A stretch of DNA of 64,000 bases, from the NCBI RefSeq assembly GCF_022179645.1, contig NZ_BPRA01000006.1:1-64000 (forward strand), in the 5' to 3' direction. Within the stretch, counting starts at the first letter, position 1. Each line of letters opens with the position of its first letter. Below are positions 15,393-25,269 of this stretch, piece by piece. Both the position numbers and the translations under genes were made by a program. The notes beneath the pieces are model-generated. The model searched no databases. It saw nothing but the letters and a program-made list of their open reading frames with translations, and was not told where the DNA came from. Source of the stretch: Methylobacterium thuringiense (lineage in GTDB: Bacteria > Pseudomonadota > Alphaproteobacteria > Rhizobiales > Beijerinckiaceae).

Positions 15393-15602
15393 TCACAGCA
15401 TTGCCAGCGCCTCGCGCCGTTCCTTCTTGGTCAGCAATGCCTCGCAGGTCCGAAGCCGATCGCGAGCGACATCAGGCGCTCTGGCGGCCCAGTCGATTCC
15501 GTAGCGCCGCGTGAGCGCCCGGTAGACGAAAGCGGCCTTCTCCTTCGTGTCAATCACGTCGGTGTTCACCGCGTTCAGTGCAGGAGCGAGTTTGTCGATC
15601 AC
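15393..15602 (-). CDS. small hypothetical protein (69 aa)
   Basis: The product 'MIDKLAPALNAVNTDVIDTKEKAAFVYRALTRRYGIDWAARAPDV...' is charged and helical with no signal. It lies opposite to the MFS gene at 15735 and could share a divergent promoter region with it. Function not recognised. Confidence 0.45.
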   Translation of the reverse strand: MIDKLAPALNAVNTDVIDTKEKAAFVYRALTRRYGIDWAARAPDVARDRLRTCEALLTKKERREALAML

Positions 15603-15734
15603 GATCTCACCACTCTCTCAAAAGGACCCAGTGGCTATAGCTTGGCATCCTGCTGCCAGCTTTGAGAACTCCCACATGTCGACAGTGGCCGCCATGCTCG
15701 ACTGTCGTGTCAGTCATCCTAAGGTTTATCGCGT

Positions 15735-17198
15735 TTGAACGCCCCACAAACCCTTCCGCCCCGCGTAAGCCTGAGCCCGGCCGAGATCCGTTCGATCCTG
15801 TTCGGCTTGATCGCGGCGATGCTGCTCGCGGCCCTCGACCAGACGATCGTCGCCACGGCCATGCCGACCATCGGGCGGGAACTCGGTGACGCAGAGAACC
15901 TGCCCTGGATCGTGACCGCCTATTTGCTGGCGTCGACGGCCGTGACGCCCCTCTACGGCAAGCTGAGCGACATTCACGGGCGACGCGTCATGCTGCTGAT
16001 CGCCATCGCGATCTTCAGCATCGGTTCGCTAGCCTGCGCGCTTGCCCCGACGATGGTGACCCTAGCGCTGGCTCGAGGCCTCCAGGGCGCCGGCGGCGGT
16101 GGCCTGATCGCCCTGGCCCAGACCATCCTGGCCGACATTCTCTCGCCGAAGGAGCGGGCGCGCTATCAGGTCTATGTGGCGAGCGTCTTCGTGGTCTCGT
16201 CGCTCGCCGGTCCCCTGCTTGGCGGCTTCCTCGCCCAGCACCTGCACTGGTCCGCGATTTTCTGGATCAATCTGCCGATCGGCGTCGTCGCCTACCTTCT
16301 CACCAATTCGAAGCTGAAGCTTCTGCCCCGCAACGAGCGCCAGCATCGGTTGGACTATCTGGGAGCCGTCCTGCTCGTGCTGGGATCGAGCGGTCTGATG
16401 CTGGCATTGAACTGGGGCGGCGTGCGCTATCCCTGGGTTTCGGCGCCCGTCCTGGGATTGCTCGTGCTGTCCGCGCTCATCAGCGCCGGCTTCGTGGTGC
16501 GCCTGCTCACGGTCTCGGAGCCGTTGATCCCTCTGGACGTGTTGAAGGACCAGGTGGTCTACAGCGCGACGCTCAGTGCCTGCTTTGCGATGGGAACGCT
16601 GATCGGGCTCACGATCTATGTGCCGATCTTCCTCGAGGGTGTGATCGGGCTCAACCCGAGCCAGTCCGGCATGGCGATGGTGCCGCTCATGGTCGGCACG
16701 GTGATCGGCGCCACGCTGTCGAGCCGATCGATGATGTATTTCAAGCACTACAAGCGCGCGCCCCTCGCGATGATGGCGACGAGCCTCGCCTGCTGCATGA
16801 TCATCGCGGCTCAAGGGGACAGGCTGCCGCTCTGGCTCATGGAAGGGCTGTTCGTACTCCTGTCCATCGGTATCGGCACGGTTCTGCCGCTCTCGACCAT
16901 CGCCATCCAGAACACCGTGGAGCGTCATCAGCTCGGTATCGCCACCGCAGCGATGAACTTCTTCCGGTCGCTGGGGGGCGCGCTGATCGTCGCCGTCTTC
17001 GGCACGATCGTGCTTGGCAGCACAATGGGAGGCGACGTCGGGGCGGGGCACGACATCGGGAGCCTGATACACGGCACGAACGCCGCCCTCCTCGCCGGAG
17101 CCTTCCGCTGGGTATTTCTGGCAGCGAGCGTCGGCCTCCTTCTGGCCCTCGGCTTTCTCGCTGCGATGGAAGAGCGTCCCCTGCAGTCCTCACTTTGA
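15735..17198 (+). CDS. MFS drug:H+ antiporter, DHA2 (EmrB/QacA) family, 14 TM
   Basis: The 487-aa protein is full length for DHA2 pumps. Motif D1/1 is visible as 'LDQTIVATAMPTIGRELGD' and 'YLLASTAVTPLYGKLSDIHGRRVMLL' (motif A), and motif C as 'LAGPLLGGFLAQHLHWSAIFWINLPIG'. The sequence alternates about 14 hydrophobic segments to the end. It should export hydrophobic drugs or metabolites across the inner membrane using the proton gradient. The start is probably TTG 15735 with AAGG upstream. No membrane-fusion partner or regulator is adjacent. Confidence 0.88.
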   Translation: MNAPQTLPPRVSLSPAEIRSILFGLIAAMLLAALDQTIVATAMPTIGRELGDAENLPWIVTAYLLASTAVTPLYGKLSDIHGRRVMLLIAIAIFSIGSLACALAPTMVTLALARGLQGAGGGGLIALAQTILADILSPKERARYQVYVASVFVVSSLAGPLLGGFLAQHLHWSAIFWINLPIGVVAYLLTNSKLKLLPRNERQHRLDYLGAVLLVLGSSGLMLALNWGGVRYPWVSAPVLGLLVLSALISAGFVVRLLTVSEPLIPLDVLKDQVVYSATLSACFAMGTLIGLTIYVPIFLEGVIGLNPSQSGMAMVPLMVGTVIGATLSSRSMMYFKHYKRAPLAMMATSLACCMIIAAQGDRLPLWLMEGLFVLLSIGIGTVLPLSTIAIQNTVERHQLGIATAAMNFFRSLGGALIVAVFGTIVLGSTMGGDVGAGHDIGSLIHGTNAALLAGAFRWVFLAASVGLLLALGFLAAMEERPLQSSL

Positions 17199-17276
17199 GC
17201 GTAGCTGATCAGCGTAGCGCAATCGCGCCTTAGCCAATCAGGATCTGCGGGATGTCCTTAAGCTCGACGTTTCTTG

Positions 17277-18084
17277 TCAGATGCCGATGCGACCAAGCCC
17301 GGGAAGCTTGAGGCCGGGACGGCGGAAATCGAGGCCTGCAACCGCTCCAATGATGTTAAATTCCAGCCCTTCAATCCAGCCGATCGTCAGCCCGAAATAG
17401 CCGCCGAGATTGACCCGAAAGCCAGTCCTTGACGGAGTCGAGCCGATTCAGCGGCCGTCATAGGGGTAGTCCTTGCCGATCGCTGTCGCCGGCAGGCTCG
17501 CCCGCATCTCGGGCACTGAACTCATCACCGCGGCCACGAACGTGTTCGAGTTCGGGCCCGGGCAGAGCTGATAGTCGTCGATCTTGAAATAGCGGTAGTA
17601 GGCGATGGTCGCCTTCATCGACGGCAGCATCCGTGAAGACCACGTCCGGCGCGCTACCGAACCAGTGCCCGTCCGGGACGAACCGGTCGATCCAAATCGG
17701 CATGCCTCAAGCCGTGTATTCAAATCGCTGATAGGCGCGATCGTCGGCGCCCTTCACGACGATCCAACTGTGACTGACGTTGATGCCGCGCCAGCTTACG
17801 GTTCGAGCCGAAAACACCCGCACGTCGGCCTCGGGATGCTTCGCTGCAGGCGGCAGCAGCCCTGCACTCGACCGATCAGCCGTTCGCCAATCGGCGATGT
17901 CATTCCTCAGATAATAGAAAGCCGCCGACGCAGCGATTGGGGCAAGAAACACGAGCACGAAGGCGAGCAGGGCAAAATGGAACACGCGGGTCTCATACGG
18001 GGCAGGCAGGAGCCGCATAAATCTAGGATCTGCCGCCAAATTCGAGCAGAGCGGTGCGGCGTCAGGTGCCACGGCCTTCGCCAT
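17277..18084 (-). pseudogene. decayed DUF3750 protein gene (two TGG-to-TGA stops and a frameshift)
   Basis: Pieces of a DUF3750 protein lie in order. They are an N-terminal membrane helix (FALLAFVLVFLAPIAASAAF), 'RTVSWRGINVSHSWIVVKG', then TGA where the family has Trp (EYTA-*-G), 'FVPDGHWFGSAPDVVF', a change of frame near 17620, and 'PGPNSNTFVAAVMSSVPEM'. After 'GKDYPYDGR' comes a second TGA in a Trp position, then 'LGLTIGW'-type membrane residues and 'RRPGLKLPGLGRIGI' to TGA 17277. All parts are recognisable, so decay is recent. DUF3750 function is unknown. Confidence 0.7.
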
Positions 18085-18352
18085 CTAGGACGATCATAGC
18101 CGCATCGATGGCATCGAGCTCGACCCCGACGCCCGATCTGATCACGGGTCGACGGAGGATGTCGACGATCTCACCAGCGGGTCGAGCCTGATACGCAACG
18201 CGGCTCTTAAGTAAGGATACCGGCTGCTAGTTAGCGCGGGCTCAATGCCCCACCGCCAATCGGTCCCGAAATCGGAAGCACATGCGTCGAAGACAGCCAG
18301 GAACGTCCTGTCCCGACAACGGTTTCCATGTGTGGCCTCGAGGAAATATACA

Positions 18353-18631
18353 TTGTCGGTCAAGACTGGCGCAGCTCTATTTGCTCTGGCGACGACTATT
18401 GCGTCGCCCATGGCGGCTTTCGGCCAGGGTGGCGGCGGCCCTGGCTGCACCAATCTTCCAGAATATAACCGAGCCCTTGGTGCCCTACAGGGCATGACGA
18501 GCGCCTGCGATATGACCTTGGAGGAAGCCTGTCGGATCGTTGCAGCCAGAGGCACCCCAGCCGCGGCGTGCCAGCAGATTGCGCTGAAGCATTCTAAGCG
18601 GCGGCGAGGATCCGGCCTCTCATCACAGTGA
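18353..18631 (+). CDS. small secreted hypothetical protein (92 aa)
   Basis: TTG 18353, with GAGGA eight bases ahead, gives a signal peptide (ALFALATTIASPMAAFGQ). A short mature protein follows with three cysteines (PGCTNLPEYN, SACDMTLEEACRIV) plus one near AACQQIA. It is probably periplasmic with two disulfides. An upstream ATG at 18245 would bury the signal peptide. Function unknown. Confidence 0.5.
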   Translation: MSVKTGAALFALATTIASPMAAFGQGGGGPGCTNLPEYNRALGALQGMTSACDMTLEEACRIVAARGTPAAACQQIALKHSKRRRGSGLSSQ

Positions 18632-18947
18632 CCAACGACCCCAGGTCCCTCACGGCCAAGTTTGGCGCATTTGCTCCTGGCGGCCGGATTCGTCCGCGCC
18701 AGAGATCCACAGTTCGCTCGGCGATCTCGCATCCTTCCGCTTTCGATCATTCGTGCGACTTGAGACCAATGCCGAACGCGCACACCGATGCGGTCGGTTC
18801 GAGCTTGTCGCGCTCGGCTTCGCGCCTCGGGATAAATGTGGGGACCGTACGCCTTGAGCATGTGCGAGGCATCGTCTTCAGCGGCCTGCCGGCGTCGCTC
18901 AGGGTTTCCGAGGTCAGAAAGCCAACGGCACTGCCGCGTCGGCCATT
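18632..18947. other. 316-bp stretch without a recognisable gene
   Basis: Long open frames exist on both strands here but have no family resemblance and Arg/Ser/Pro-rich composition typical of antisense reading in GC-rich DNA. I see nothing else. Confidence 0.3.
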
Positions 18948-19595
18948 TCACGCCCCGTCGCTCTTCTTGCCCTTCGCCACGACATTCAGCGCGCCATCGG
19001 GCAGCGGCCGTTGAAGCGCTGAGGCTTCGGACCAATCGGCGCGGAGCCAAGCGTCGCGCTCCTCGTCCGTGGTCAGGATCGCCGGCATGGCCTTCGGGTG
19101 GATCTCGCCGACCTCCGCGTTCGGATCGGTCGTCAGGAAGGCGTAGAGGTCGTCGGTGGTCTCGCCGTCCTTGAGCTTGCGAACGGACGTCCAGCCTTCG
19201 AGCTTGATCCCTGCGAAACAGGCCAAGGGCCGGCCTTCACTGAGCGCGAACCAGATGTCGCCGCCGGCCGCCTTGTTGTGCTCCGAGAACGACGTCAGCA
19301 GTACGAGGCAGCGGTGTTCCGGTGAGAGCCAGCGCCGCCAGTGCGGCGACTTGGTGTTGCGGACGTTGGTGACGCCCGGATCAGTCTTCTTGTCCTTCAA
19401 CGCGAACTTCGGCGAAGGCATGCCCCAACGGTACATCGAGAGGGCGCGCTTGCCGTCGAGCACGTGCACGATCGGCGCCGCGTAGTTCGGGAAGATGCCG
19501 GGCAGCGAGGGCAGGTTGCCGGTGCGATCGGTCTCGACCTTGAAAAGGTCGCGGATCGCGGCTTGGCCCTTGGTCAGGCTGTAGAGATTGCACAT
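18948..19595 (-). CDS. SOS response-associated peptidase (YedK/HMCES, SRAP domain)
   Basis: SRAP proteins crosslink to abasic sites in single-stranded DNA through Cys2. ATG 19595 is chosen because it places that catalytic Cys directly after Met (MCNLYSLTK); the longer frame would hide it. Other expected elements are '[10 protein letters not shown]' (the Asn/Arg strand), '[12 protein letters not shown]' with the conserved Glu, and '[12 protein letters not shown]' with the active-site His. The length of 215 aa is normal. It lies near the SOS mutagenesis operon, although no LexA-type box is obvious directly upstream. Confidence 0.85.
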   Translation of the reverse strand: MCNLYSLTKGQAAIRDLFKVETDRTGNLPSLPGIFPNYAAPIVHVLDGKRALSMYRWGMPSPKFALKDKKTDPGVTNVRNTKSPHWRRWLSPEHRCLVLLTSFSEHNKAAGGDIWFALSEGRPLACFAGIKLEGWTSVRKLKDGETTDDLYAFLTTDPNAEVGEIHPKAMPAILTTDEERDAWLRADWSEASALQRPLPDGALNVVAKGKKSDGA

Positions 19596-19665
19596 CTCGG
19601 CACTATTCTGTCGCGGCGACCATCGTCGAGCCGGCACGTTACCGAATGCTGCATGAGAGACCCCA

Positions 19666-20544
19666 ATGACAACCGATCCGCGCGAAGCCGGGCCGAAGCC
19701 CCCCTACCCGGGCGACCAGCAGCAGCCGCGGCCCGGTCTGTCTTCCAAAATGACGCCGGCGCCTGACCACGGCGAGACGAGCTATGTCGGCAAGGGGCTG
19801 CTCATCGGGCGCGTGGCCCTCATCACCGGCGGCGATTCCGGCATCGGTCGGGCGGTGGCCATTGCCTATGCGCGGGAGGGCGCCGACATCGCGATCTCCT
19901 ACCTCGACGCTGAGCAATCCGACGCCGAGGAGACGCGGCACTGGGTCGAGAAAGCCGGACGGCGGGCGCTGCTGGTGCCGGGCGATCTGCGAAGTGAGTC
20001 GCATTGCCGGGTTATCGTCGAACGAACCGTCGCGGAACTCGGTGGTCTCGACATCCTCGTCAACAACGCCGCGGCGCAGACAGTCAACGAGAGTCTCGAC
20101 GACGTCACCAGCGAGGATCTGGAGGGCGCCTTCCGGGCGAACGTCTTCGCGATGTACTACCTCGCCCAGGCCGCGGTGCCGCACATGAAGCCGGGTTCGG
20201 CAATCGTGAATTCCACGAGCCAGCAGGCCAAGATCGCCGACAAGACGATGCTGATCTATGCCGCCACCAAAGGCGCGATCGCGAGCCTGACCATTGGCCT
20301 GTCGAACCTACTGGCGCCTAAGGGCATCCGGGTGAACTGTGTCGCGCCCGGCCCGATCTGGACACCAATTCAGCCGATTGTGAAATCCCCCGAGCAGCTC
20401 GAAACCCTGGGCTCCGACACGGCCCTCGGCCGCGCCGGTCAGCCGGCGGAGCTCGCCCCGGCTTACGTGCTGCTGGCGTCGCGCGAGGGCAGCTACATGA
20501 GCGGCGCGCTGATACCGGTAACCGGCGGCACGCCGATGCTTTGA
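19666..20544 (+). CDS. SDR family oxidoreductase (YhdG/YghA-like)
   Basis: The 292-aa product has the long N-terminal extension typical of this subgroup ([18 protein letters not shown]). The cofactor motif '[14 protein letters not shown]', 'LVNNAA', a catalytic Ser in 'NSTSQQ', 'YAATKGA' (YxxxK) and 'VAPGPIWTP' follow. These reductases are linked to stress responses in soil bacteria; the substrate is unknown. A decayed relative lies at 29555-29930. It is transcribed divergently from the SRAP gene, with 70 bases between them. Confidence 0.85.
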   Translation: MTTDPREAGPKPPYPGDQQQPRPGLSSKMTPAPDHGETSYVGKGLLIGRVALITGGDSGIGRAVAIAYAREGADIAISYLDAEQSDAEETRHWVEKAGRRALLVPGDLRSESHCRVIVERTVAELGGLDILVNNAAAQTVNESLDDVTSEDLEGAFRANVFAMYYLAQAAVPHMKPGSAIVNSTSQQAKIADKTMLIYAATKGAIASLTIGLSNLLAPKGIRVNCVAPGPIWTPIQPIVKSPEQLETLGSDTALGRAGQPAELAPAYVLLASREGSYMSGALIPVTGGTPML

Positions 20545-20581
20545 CGGGTAGGTTTTACGTGGGGAGGGTCAGGCTGGATCG

Positions 20582-21913
20582 TCAGGCAATGGCAACCGGC
20601 AGCTCGCCGATCTGCGTCGTGTAGCGCGGCGTCCGCATCTCGAACTTCGTCGACCACCCCGTGCGGGTTCGCTCCAGTCCCACACGCGCGGGCACGACAG
20701 CTCCGCGGCCGAAGCGGGCGTTGCAGGCGTCCAGTGCCGCCATCAGGGCGGCACCCTGTTCGCGGTCCAGTTGGCCGATCAGCGCCCGTTGGCTTGCGAC
20801 CAGAGGCACGAGGTCCACGGTGATGACGCCGGCCTTGCTGTAGCGCCAGGGCGGATCGCCCTGCGGGCGCCACGTCTTCGCAATGCCGTGCAGCGCCGCC
20901 TTGATCAGCACGAGGCTGTCGTTCGACGCCTCGGGTAGCGTCACCACCGTCGAGACCGAGCGCTGCGGGTGGTCACGGTCGTGCTCGGAGGTATGGAAGA
21001 AGACGGTGACGTGGTCAGTGCCGAGACCCTCGCGACGGAGCTTCTCGCCAAGCCGCGTCGCATGGGCGGAGACCGCCTGCGCCAGGCTGGCCCGATCCTC
21101 GACCCGGCTGCCGAATGAGCGGGTGACGGCGCAACCCTTACGCTGGGCCGGCATCAGGCCGAGCGGCAGGCAAGACACGCCGCGCAGCTCGTGGATGATG
21201 CGCTCGCCCACCACCGTCATCGCCTTGCGCACTGGCCGGGGATCCAGGTCACGCAGGTCCGCCACGGTATCGACGCCCATGGCCTCGAGCTTCGCGAGCG
21301 AAGCCCGGCCGATGCCCCAGACCTCACCGACATGGATCCGGCCGAGCCAATGCGCATAAGCGTCCGGGTCCGTCAGGTCGCAGACGCCGTCGAGCGGCGC
21401 GATCGACTTCGCGATGTGGTTGGCGAGCTTGGCCAGCGTTTTGGTGGGGCCGATGCCGACACAGGTCGGTATGCCGGTCCAGGCCCGCACCGTCGCTCGG
21501 AGATCTCGAGCGAGTTCGACGCGGCGGTCGGGGCGCACGTCGGTGAGGTCGAGGAAGCTCTCGTCGATTGAGTAGATCTCGATGGCCGAAGCGAACCCTC
21601 GGTAGACCGCATTGGTGCGGGCGCTCATATCGCCGTAGAGCGTGTAGTTCGAGGAGAAGACGCGAACGCCCTGTGCCCGGCAGAGGTCGCGGATCTTGAA
21701 GTAGGGATCGCCCATCTTGATCCCGAGGGCCTTGGCCTCGGCGGTGCGGGCGATGGCGCAGCCATCGTTGTTGGACAGCACAATCACGGGGAGGCCGGCG
21801 AGCTTCGGGTCGAACGTCCGCTCGCAGGAGCAGTAGAAGCTGTTGCCGTCGATCAGCGCGATGGCACGCCCGCCGCCCGACTTGTCGTCAAGGCGCGGTT
21901 TCGGCTGGGTCAC
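20582..21913 (-). CDS. umuC: DNA polymerase V catalytic subunit (Y-family), UmuC-like
   Basis: The protein starts the polymerase fold with '[19 protein letters not shown]' (first metal Asp), continues '[28 protein letters not shown]' and has the second catalytic acidic pair in '[10 protein letters not shown]'. The HhH region '[16 protein letters not shown]' and the little-finger domain follow. It performs error-prone translesion synthesis after SOS induction together with UmuD'. The start is set at GTG 21913 because it overlaps the umuD stop as GTGA; TTG 21940 is possible. It is the last gene of a three-gene operon. Confidence 0.9.
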   Translation of the reverse strand: MTQPKPRLDDKSGGGRAIALIDGNSFYCSCERTFDPKLAGLPVIVLSNNDGCAIARTAEAKALGIKMGDPYFKIRDLCRAQGVRVFSSNYTLYGDMSARTNAVYRGFASAIEIYSIDESFLDLTDVRPDRRVELARDLRATVRAWTGIPTCVGIGPTKTLAKLANHIAKSIAPLDGVCDLTDPDAYAHWLGRIHVGEVWGIGRASLAKLEAMGVDTVADLRDLDPRPVRKAMTVVGERIIHELRGVSCLPLGLMPAQRKGCAVTRSFGSRVEDRASLAQAVSAHATRLGEKLRREGLGTDHVTVFFHTSEHDRDHPQRSVSTVVTLPEASNDSLVLIKAALHGIAKTWRPQGDPPWRYSKAGVITVDLVPLVASQRALIGQLDREQGAALMAALDACNARFGRGAVVPARVGLERTRTGWSTKFEMRTPRYTTQIGELPVAIA

Positions 21914-22362
21914 GACAGCCGCCCACGCGCCAAGTGCCAACGGATCGAGAAGCGCAGTACGCCCCAGATCTCCACCTCGCCGTACTCATCGACGCCGAAG
22001 GCCGGCATGTCCGGGTTGTCGAAGTCCAGCCGGGCGCCATTGCCCACGATCCGGTAGCGCTTGCACGAGAGCTGCCCGTCGACCACCGCGACGACGACGC
22101 TGCCGTTCTCGGCCCGCAGGCTGCGGTCGATGCACGCCAGATCGCGGTCGTGGATGCCGGCACCGCGCATCGAATCACCCCGGATCTGCATTAGAAAGGT
22201 CGCCGGCGGGTTCGGTACCAACCAGCGCGGCAGCTCCAGCGCCCCTTCAATAAAATCGTCGGCAGGGCTCGGAAAGCCGGCGCATAGCGCTTGCCCGATC
22301 ACGGGCACCCGAACCGCGTCAGAGCTTCCGAGGATCAGTTCGTCGACCGCAAGCGGACTCAC
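21910..22362 (-). CDS. umuD: LexA-like self-cleaving protein UmuD
   Basis: The 150-aa product has the cleavage region '[13 protein letters not shown]' (Cys/Ala-Gly bond), the catalytic Ser in '[14 protein letters not shown]' and the catalytic Lys in 'LSCKRYRIV', the standard S24 peptidase dyad. After RecA-stimulated self-cleavage UmuD' activates UmuC. The start is GTG 22362, overlapping the preceding stop (GTGA). The coupling order (small ORF, umuD, umuC) suggests tight co-translation. Confidence 0.88.
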   Translation of the reverse strand: MSPLAVDELILGSSDAVRVPVIGQALCAGFPSPADDFIEGALELPRWLVPNPPATFLMQIRGDSMRGAGIHDRDLACIDRSLRAENGSVVVAVVDGQLSCKRYRIVGNGARLDFDNPDMPAFGVDEYGEVEIWGVLRFSIRWHLARGRLS

Positions 22363-22595
22363 TCGGCCGTGCCTGCCGCCTTGGACACGCTACCGCGGAT
22401 GTAGCCGTACGAGATGAGCCGGTCGCGCTGCGCGGTCCGGCGCTCAACCTCACTGAGATCTGTCAGCGCATCTTGGACGGCTTGGACCAATGCCGCCCAG
22501 GTGTCGCCGCGCGCGGCCCGCCGGTAGGCGAGCGCGATCGTCTCGGCTTCTGTGAGCCGGATCTCCACAGGCGGTTCATGGGGGTGGGCGTGCAT
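22359..22595 (-). CDS. small protein leading the umuDC operon (78 aa)
   Basis: It is the first gene behind the LexA box and overlaps umuD by four bases. The product has 'EIRLTEAETIALAYRRAARGDTWAALVQAVQDALTDLSEVERR' and ends '[18 protein letters not shown]'. No known domain is recognised. Because it is coupled to umuD and under the same operator, it is probably SOS-induced and may act with the polymerase; that role is inference only. Confidence 0.6.
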   Translation of the reverse strand: MHAHPHEPPVEIRLTEAETIALAYRRAARGDTWAALVQAVQDALTDLSEVERRTAQRDRLISYGYIRGSVSKAAGTAE

Positions 22596-22615
22596 CGCGG
22601 CTCTTGCTCTGAATA

Positions 22616-22630
22616 GAACATAACATGAAC
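22616..22630. promoter_or_regulatory. LexA operator (alphaproteobacterial SOS box)
   Basis: GAAC-N7-GAAC (spacer ATAACAT) is an exact match to the alphaproteobacterial LexA site GTTC-N7-GTTC on the other strand. It lies 21 bases upstream of the first gene of the umuDC operon and about 90 bases from the divergent DUF6894 gene. Confidence 0.85.
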
Positions 22631-22718
22631 AATCCTATCGCGGACGCGCGGTTCGACGGTGGCGGCCAAGTTCGAGACCGTGACGGTGGACGCCTGTGGA
22701 GCGCGGAGTAAAGCATCA

Positions 22719-22949
22719 ATGCCGACGCGGCTTTACCGCTTCCACTGTACCGACGGCCATGACCTGGTCGCCGATCTGCGGGGCAAGCGGCTGCCGACGG
22801 TGGCGCTCGTGCGCATGCATGCCGAGAGGGTGGCGCTCAAGCTCATGCGAGGAGGCGGGAAGCTGGACTGGTCGGCGTGGCAGGTCGACGTCTATGACGC
22901 GACGGGCCGACCGGTGACGTCGAAGCCGTTCACGGATTTACTTCGGTGA
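22719..22949 (+). CDS. DUF6894-like family protein beside the SOS operon
   Basis: From ATG 22719 (76 aa) the product starts 'MPTRLYRFHCTDGHDLVADLRG' and ends 'WQVDVYDATGRPVTSKPFTDL'. It follows the DUF6894 plan of strand, DG turn, helix and DxTG strand but is more diverged than the 2.8-10.3 kb set. It is divergent from umuDC and could share the LexA box. An ATG at 22659 would add 20 non-conserved residues. Confidence 0.55.
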   Translation: MPTRLYRFHCTDGHDLVADLRGKRLPTVALVRMHAERVALKLMRGGGKLDWSAWQVDVYDATGRPVTSKPFTDLLR

Positions 22950-23152
22950 GTGGAGGCTTGTGGACCCGGTGTGCCGAAGGGGGCGAAGACCGGACGGTAC
23001 CCGGTCTTGGATCAGCTACCGCCCTCGTGACGGTTCGGGCGGATCGCACATGCCGACTTGGCCGACTTCAACGTCTGGGACATCGCGGCTAAGGCCTCGG
23101 TCCGGAAGGCCATCGTCCGTCAAAAAGGCAGCAGCAACCCCGATCGGCAAGG

Positions 23153-24499
23153 TCAAGAATCGTCCAAAGCCGGCCCGCGCGTCGCGTCCAATCCAGCGCT
23201 TGTGCCGGCCAATGGACCGACTGGGACCACAGTCCCCGTGCGGGCGGCCTCATAGATCGCCTCCATCAAAATCTGATCCTGCAGACCCTCCTCACCGGGC
23301 GTACGCGGCCGGCGGTCCTTGAGAATGCACTCGGCCATGTGGTCGAGTTCAAGGGCGAACTGATTCTGCGGTGCGATGACGACCTCATCTCGCTGCCCGC
23401 GCTTGCCCTCTCGGTGCGAAACCACCAGCCGCTGCCCTCGATAGGCGAAGGCGTTCTCGAGATCGATGTCGCTCTTCTCGGTATGCACCTGGAGACGCCG
23501 ACTCTCGTAGACTCCGTAGCTCGTCGTGCACTGGGCAATGGCGCCGGAAAGAAAGCGCAGGGTGAAGACAACGCTCTCCTCGACTTCGGCAAAGCGGCGC
23601 TCGCCCTCGGGCGAATAGGTCTGAGCCTGCACCGAAACCGGCTCCTCGCCGAGCAGCGCCCGCACACCGTTGAGGCAGTAGAGGCCGATATCCGGCAGTG
23701 CGCCCCCGCCCGAGAGCGCGCGCTTCAAGCGCCATTGCTCTGGCAGACCCGAGGTTTGGCCGTTGAACGCCTGGATCAGTCGGACCCGGCCCAATTCGCC
23801 AGATCGCGACAATCGCGCAACCTCACGATTGTAGGGTTCATATTGACAGCGATAGGCGATCATCAGCCGACGTCCCGCACGTGTGCAGGCCTCGACCATG
23901 TCGCGGGCCTCGGCCGACGAAGTCGCCATCGGTTTTTCGCAAAGTACGTGCTTGCCGGCGCCGGCTGCGGCGATAACCTGATCACGGTGCAGGGAGTTCG
24001 GGGTGACAATGTAGACAGCCTGGACCGTCGCATTTGCCTTGAGACGATCCCACTCCTCGTAGCTGTAGATCGCCTCGGCGCCGATGCCGTACTGGGCGGC
24101 GACGAGCCGCGCCTTCTCGGGCGAGCCCGATACGAGGGCCACCGCACGCGCGGACTTTGCAGCAGCAAACGCCGGAAGAATCTCTTCGAGCGTCAGCCGG
24201 CCAAGGCCTACGATGGCGAAGCCGACCCGCTTGTCTGGTGGCATCGGGGCCGGAGGCGGTGGTGGCGGCGTGTCGCCCTCGCCCCGCCAGTTCGGAAATT
24301 GGATGCGGCCGCCCTGAACCGCGCCCGTGTCCGCCGGGATGCTGGGGCCCGTTGCGCTGGCGGCGGGGCCTGAAATGCTCAGCGCCGCACCGGTGACGAC
24401 CGCTCCGCCCGTCTGGAGCAGGTTGCGTCGCGAAAATCGTCTGTCTTCGTGCAAAGTATGCCTCGTCGCGCAGCCTGAACGGCGTTCGAGGAACCGCAC
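23153..24499 (-). CDS. Tat-exported GFO/IDH/MocA family oxidoreductase
   Basis: An N-terminal twin-arginine signal (RRFSRRNLLQTGG, then VVTGAALSISGPAASA) precedes a Pro-rich linker and an NAD(P)-binding Rossmann domain (GFAIVGLGRLTLEEILPAF). The family motif 'HVLCEKPMATS', which includes the EKP dinucleotide-binding signature, and 'ALPDIGLYCLNGVRALLG' follow. The layout resembles glucose-fructose oxidoreductase, a periplasmic enzyme with tightly bound NADP; the sugar substrate is not predictable. The exact start is uncertain because the Tat motif lies about 22 residues in. It is a single-gene unit. Confidence 0.82.
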   Translation of the reverse strand: MRFLERRSGCATRHTLHEDRRFSRRNLLQTGGAVVTGAALSISGPAASATGPSIPADTGAVQGGRIQFPNWRGEGDTPPPPPPAPMPPDKRVGFAIVGLGRLTLEEILPAFAAAKSARAVALVSGSPEKARLVAAQYGIGAEAIYSYEEWDRLKANATVQAVYIVTPNSLHRDQVIAAAGAGKHVLCEKPMATSSAEARDMVEACTRAGRRLMIAYRCQYEPYNREVARLSRSGELGRVRLIQAFNGQTSGLPEQWRLKRALSGGGALPDIGLYCLNGVRALLGEEPVSVQAQTYSPEGERRFAEVEESVVFTLRFLSGAIAQCTTSYGVYESRRLQVHTEKSDIDLENAFAYRGQRLVVSHREGKRGQRDEVVIAPQNQFALELDHMAECILKDRRPRTPGEEGLQDQILMEAIYEAARTGTVVPVGPLAGTSAGLDATRGPALDDS

Positions 24500-24853
24500 T
24501 CTTCAGGTACAGTTCCTCGAACGCCGTCACGACGGGGGCCAATGACGGAAGGCATGACACGTGTTGACGGCCTCGAATGGACGGAAAGTCCGTAAGAGAG
24601 AGGCGAGATCGTCTGCGATGCGACCGGGGCCTCATCGTCGTGCGCAACGAGGCGTCACTGTCGGATTTGAGGCCGAGCCGGCCCTGACTTTCTGCGATCC
24701 CGCAGGAGACGGAAACTTAATGTGAGCGGCGGACCCGGCCGGCCGTCAGCAGCATCGTCGCCGCTGACCGAGAACGTAGATCAGCCGGTAAGACACCCCC
24801 CGGTGGAGGATCGGACATGACTCATCCCCGTGCCCCCATCCTAACATCGCCCC
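24500..24853. other. 354-bp intergenic stretch
   Basis: I see no gene, repeat or clear promoter. It separates the oxidoreductase promoter side from the 3' end of the next minus-strand gene. Confidence 0.3.
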
Positions 24854-25123
24854 TCACGCCCCACTGGGCATCGCCTCCGCGACACCCTCGAACACCGCGA
24901 CGACAGCCCGCGCATTGGCCTCACGAATCGCTTCCGCATCGGCCGCGTCGGCGTCCGGAATGACAACCTCGCCCATCTGCTCGCTGAGGCTCTGCCCGAG
25001 CGAGCGCACCCGCTCCGGCGACAGCCCGCTTTGCCCGAACACCAACACCGCTAGCGTCTGCACGAGCACTTGCTGAGCCGATGCCTCGGCAAGCTGCGCC
25101 ACCACTTCCTGTTTGATCGCCAT
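24854..25123 (-). CDS. small hypothetical protein (89 aa)
   Basis: The product is acidic and helical ('QEVVAQLAEASAQQVLVQTLAVLVFGQSGLSPERVRSLGQSLSEQ'), with no signal or membrane anchor. It may pair with the gene at 25270-25542, which lies 146 bases upstream on the same strand. No family is recognised. Confidence 0.55.
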   Translation of the reverse strand: MAIKQEVVAQLAEASAQQVLVQTLAVLVFGQSGLSPERVRSLGQSLSEQMGEVVIPDADAADAEAIREANARAVVAVFEGVAEAMPSGA

Positions 25124-25269
25124 CAGCCCCTCCCACCCTTAGGCGTGGCCATGCCCGATCCATCCTCGTCCTGGCAATCGAACGATCCGTGCGGCTCGGC
25201 GCGAAAAATGATCGCGTAAGCTGAAGCCGTCGGCCGCCACTTCATGCACGTGCCTCAGCCGGCAGCGTC

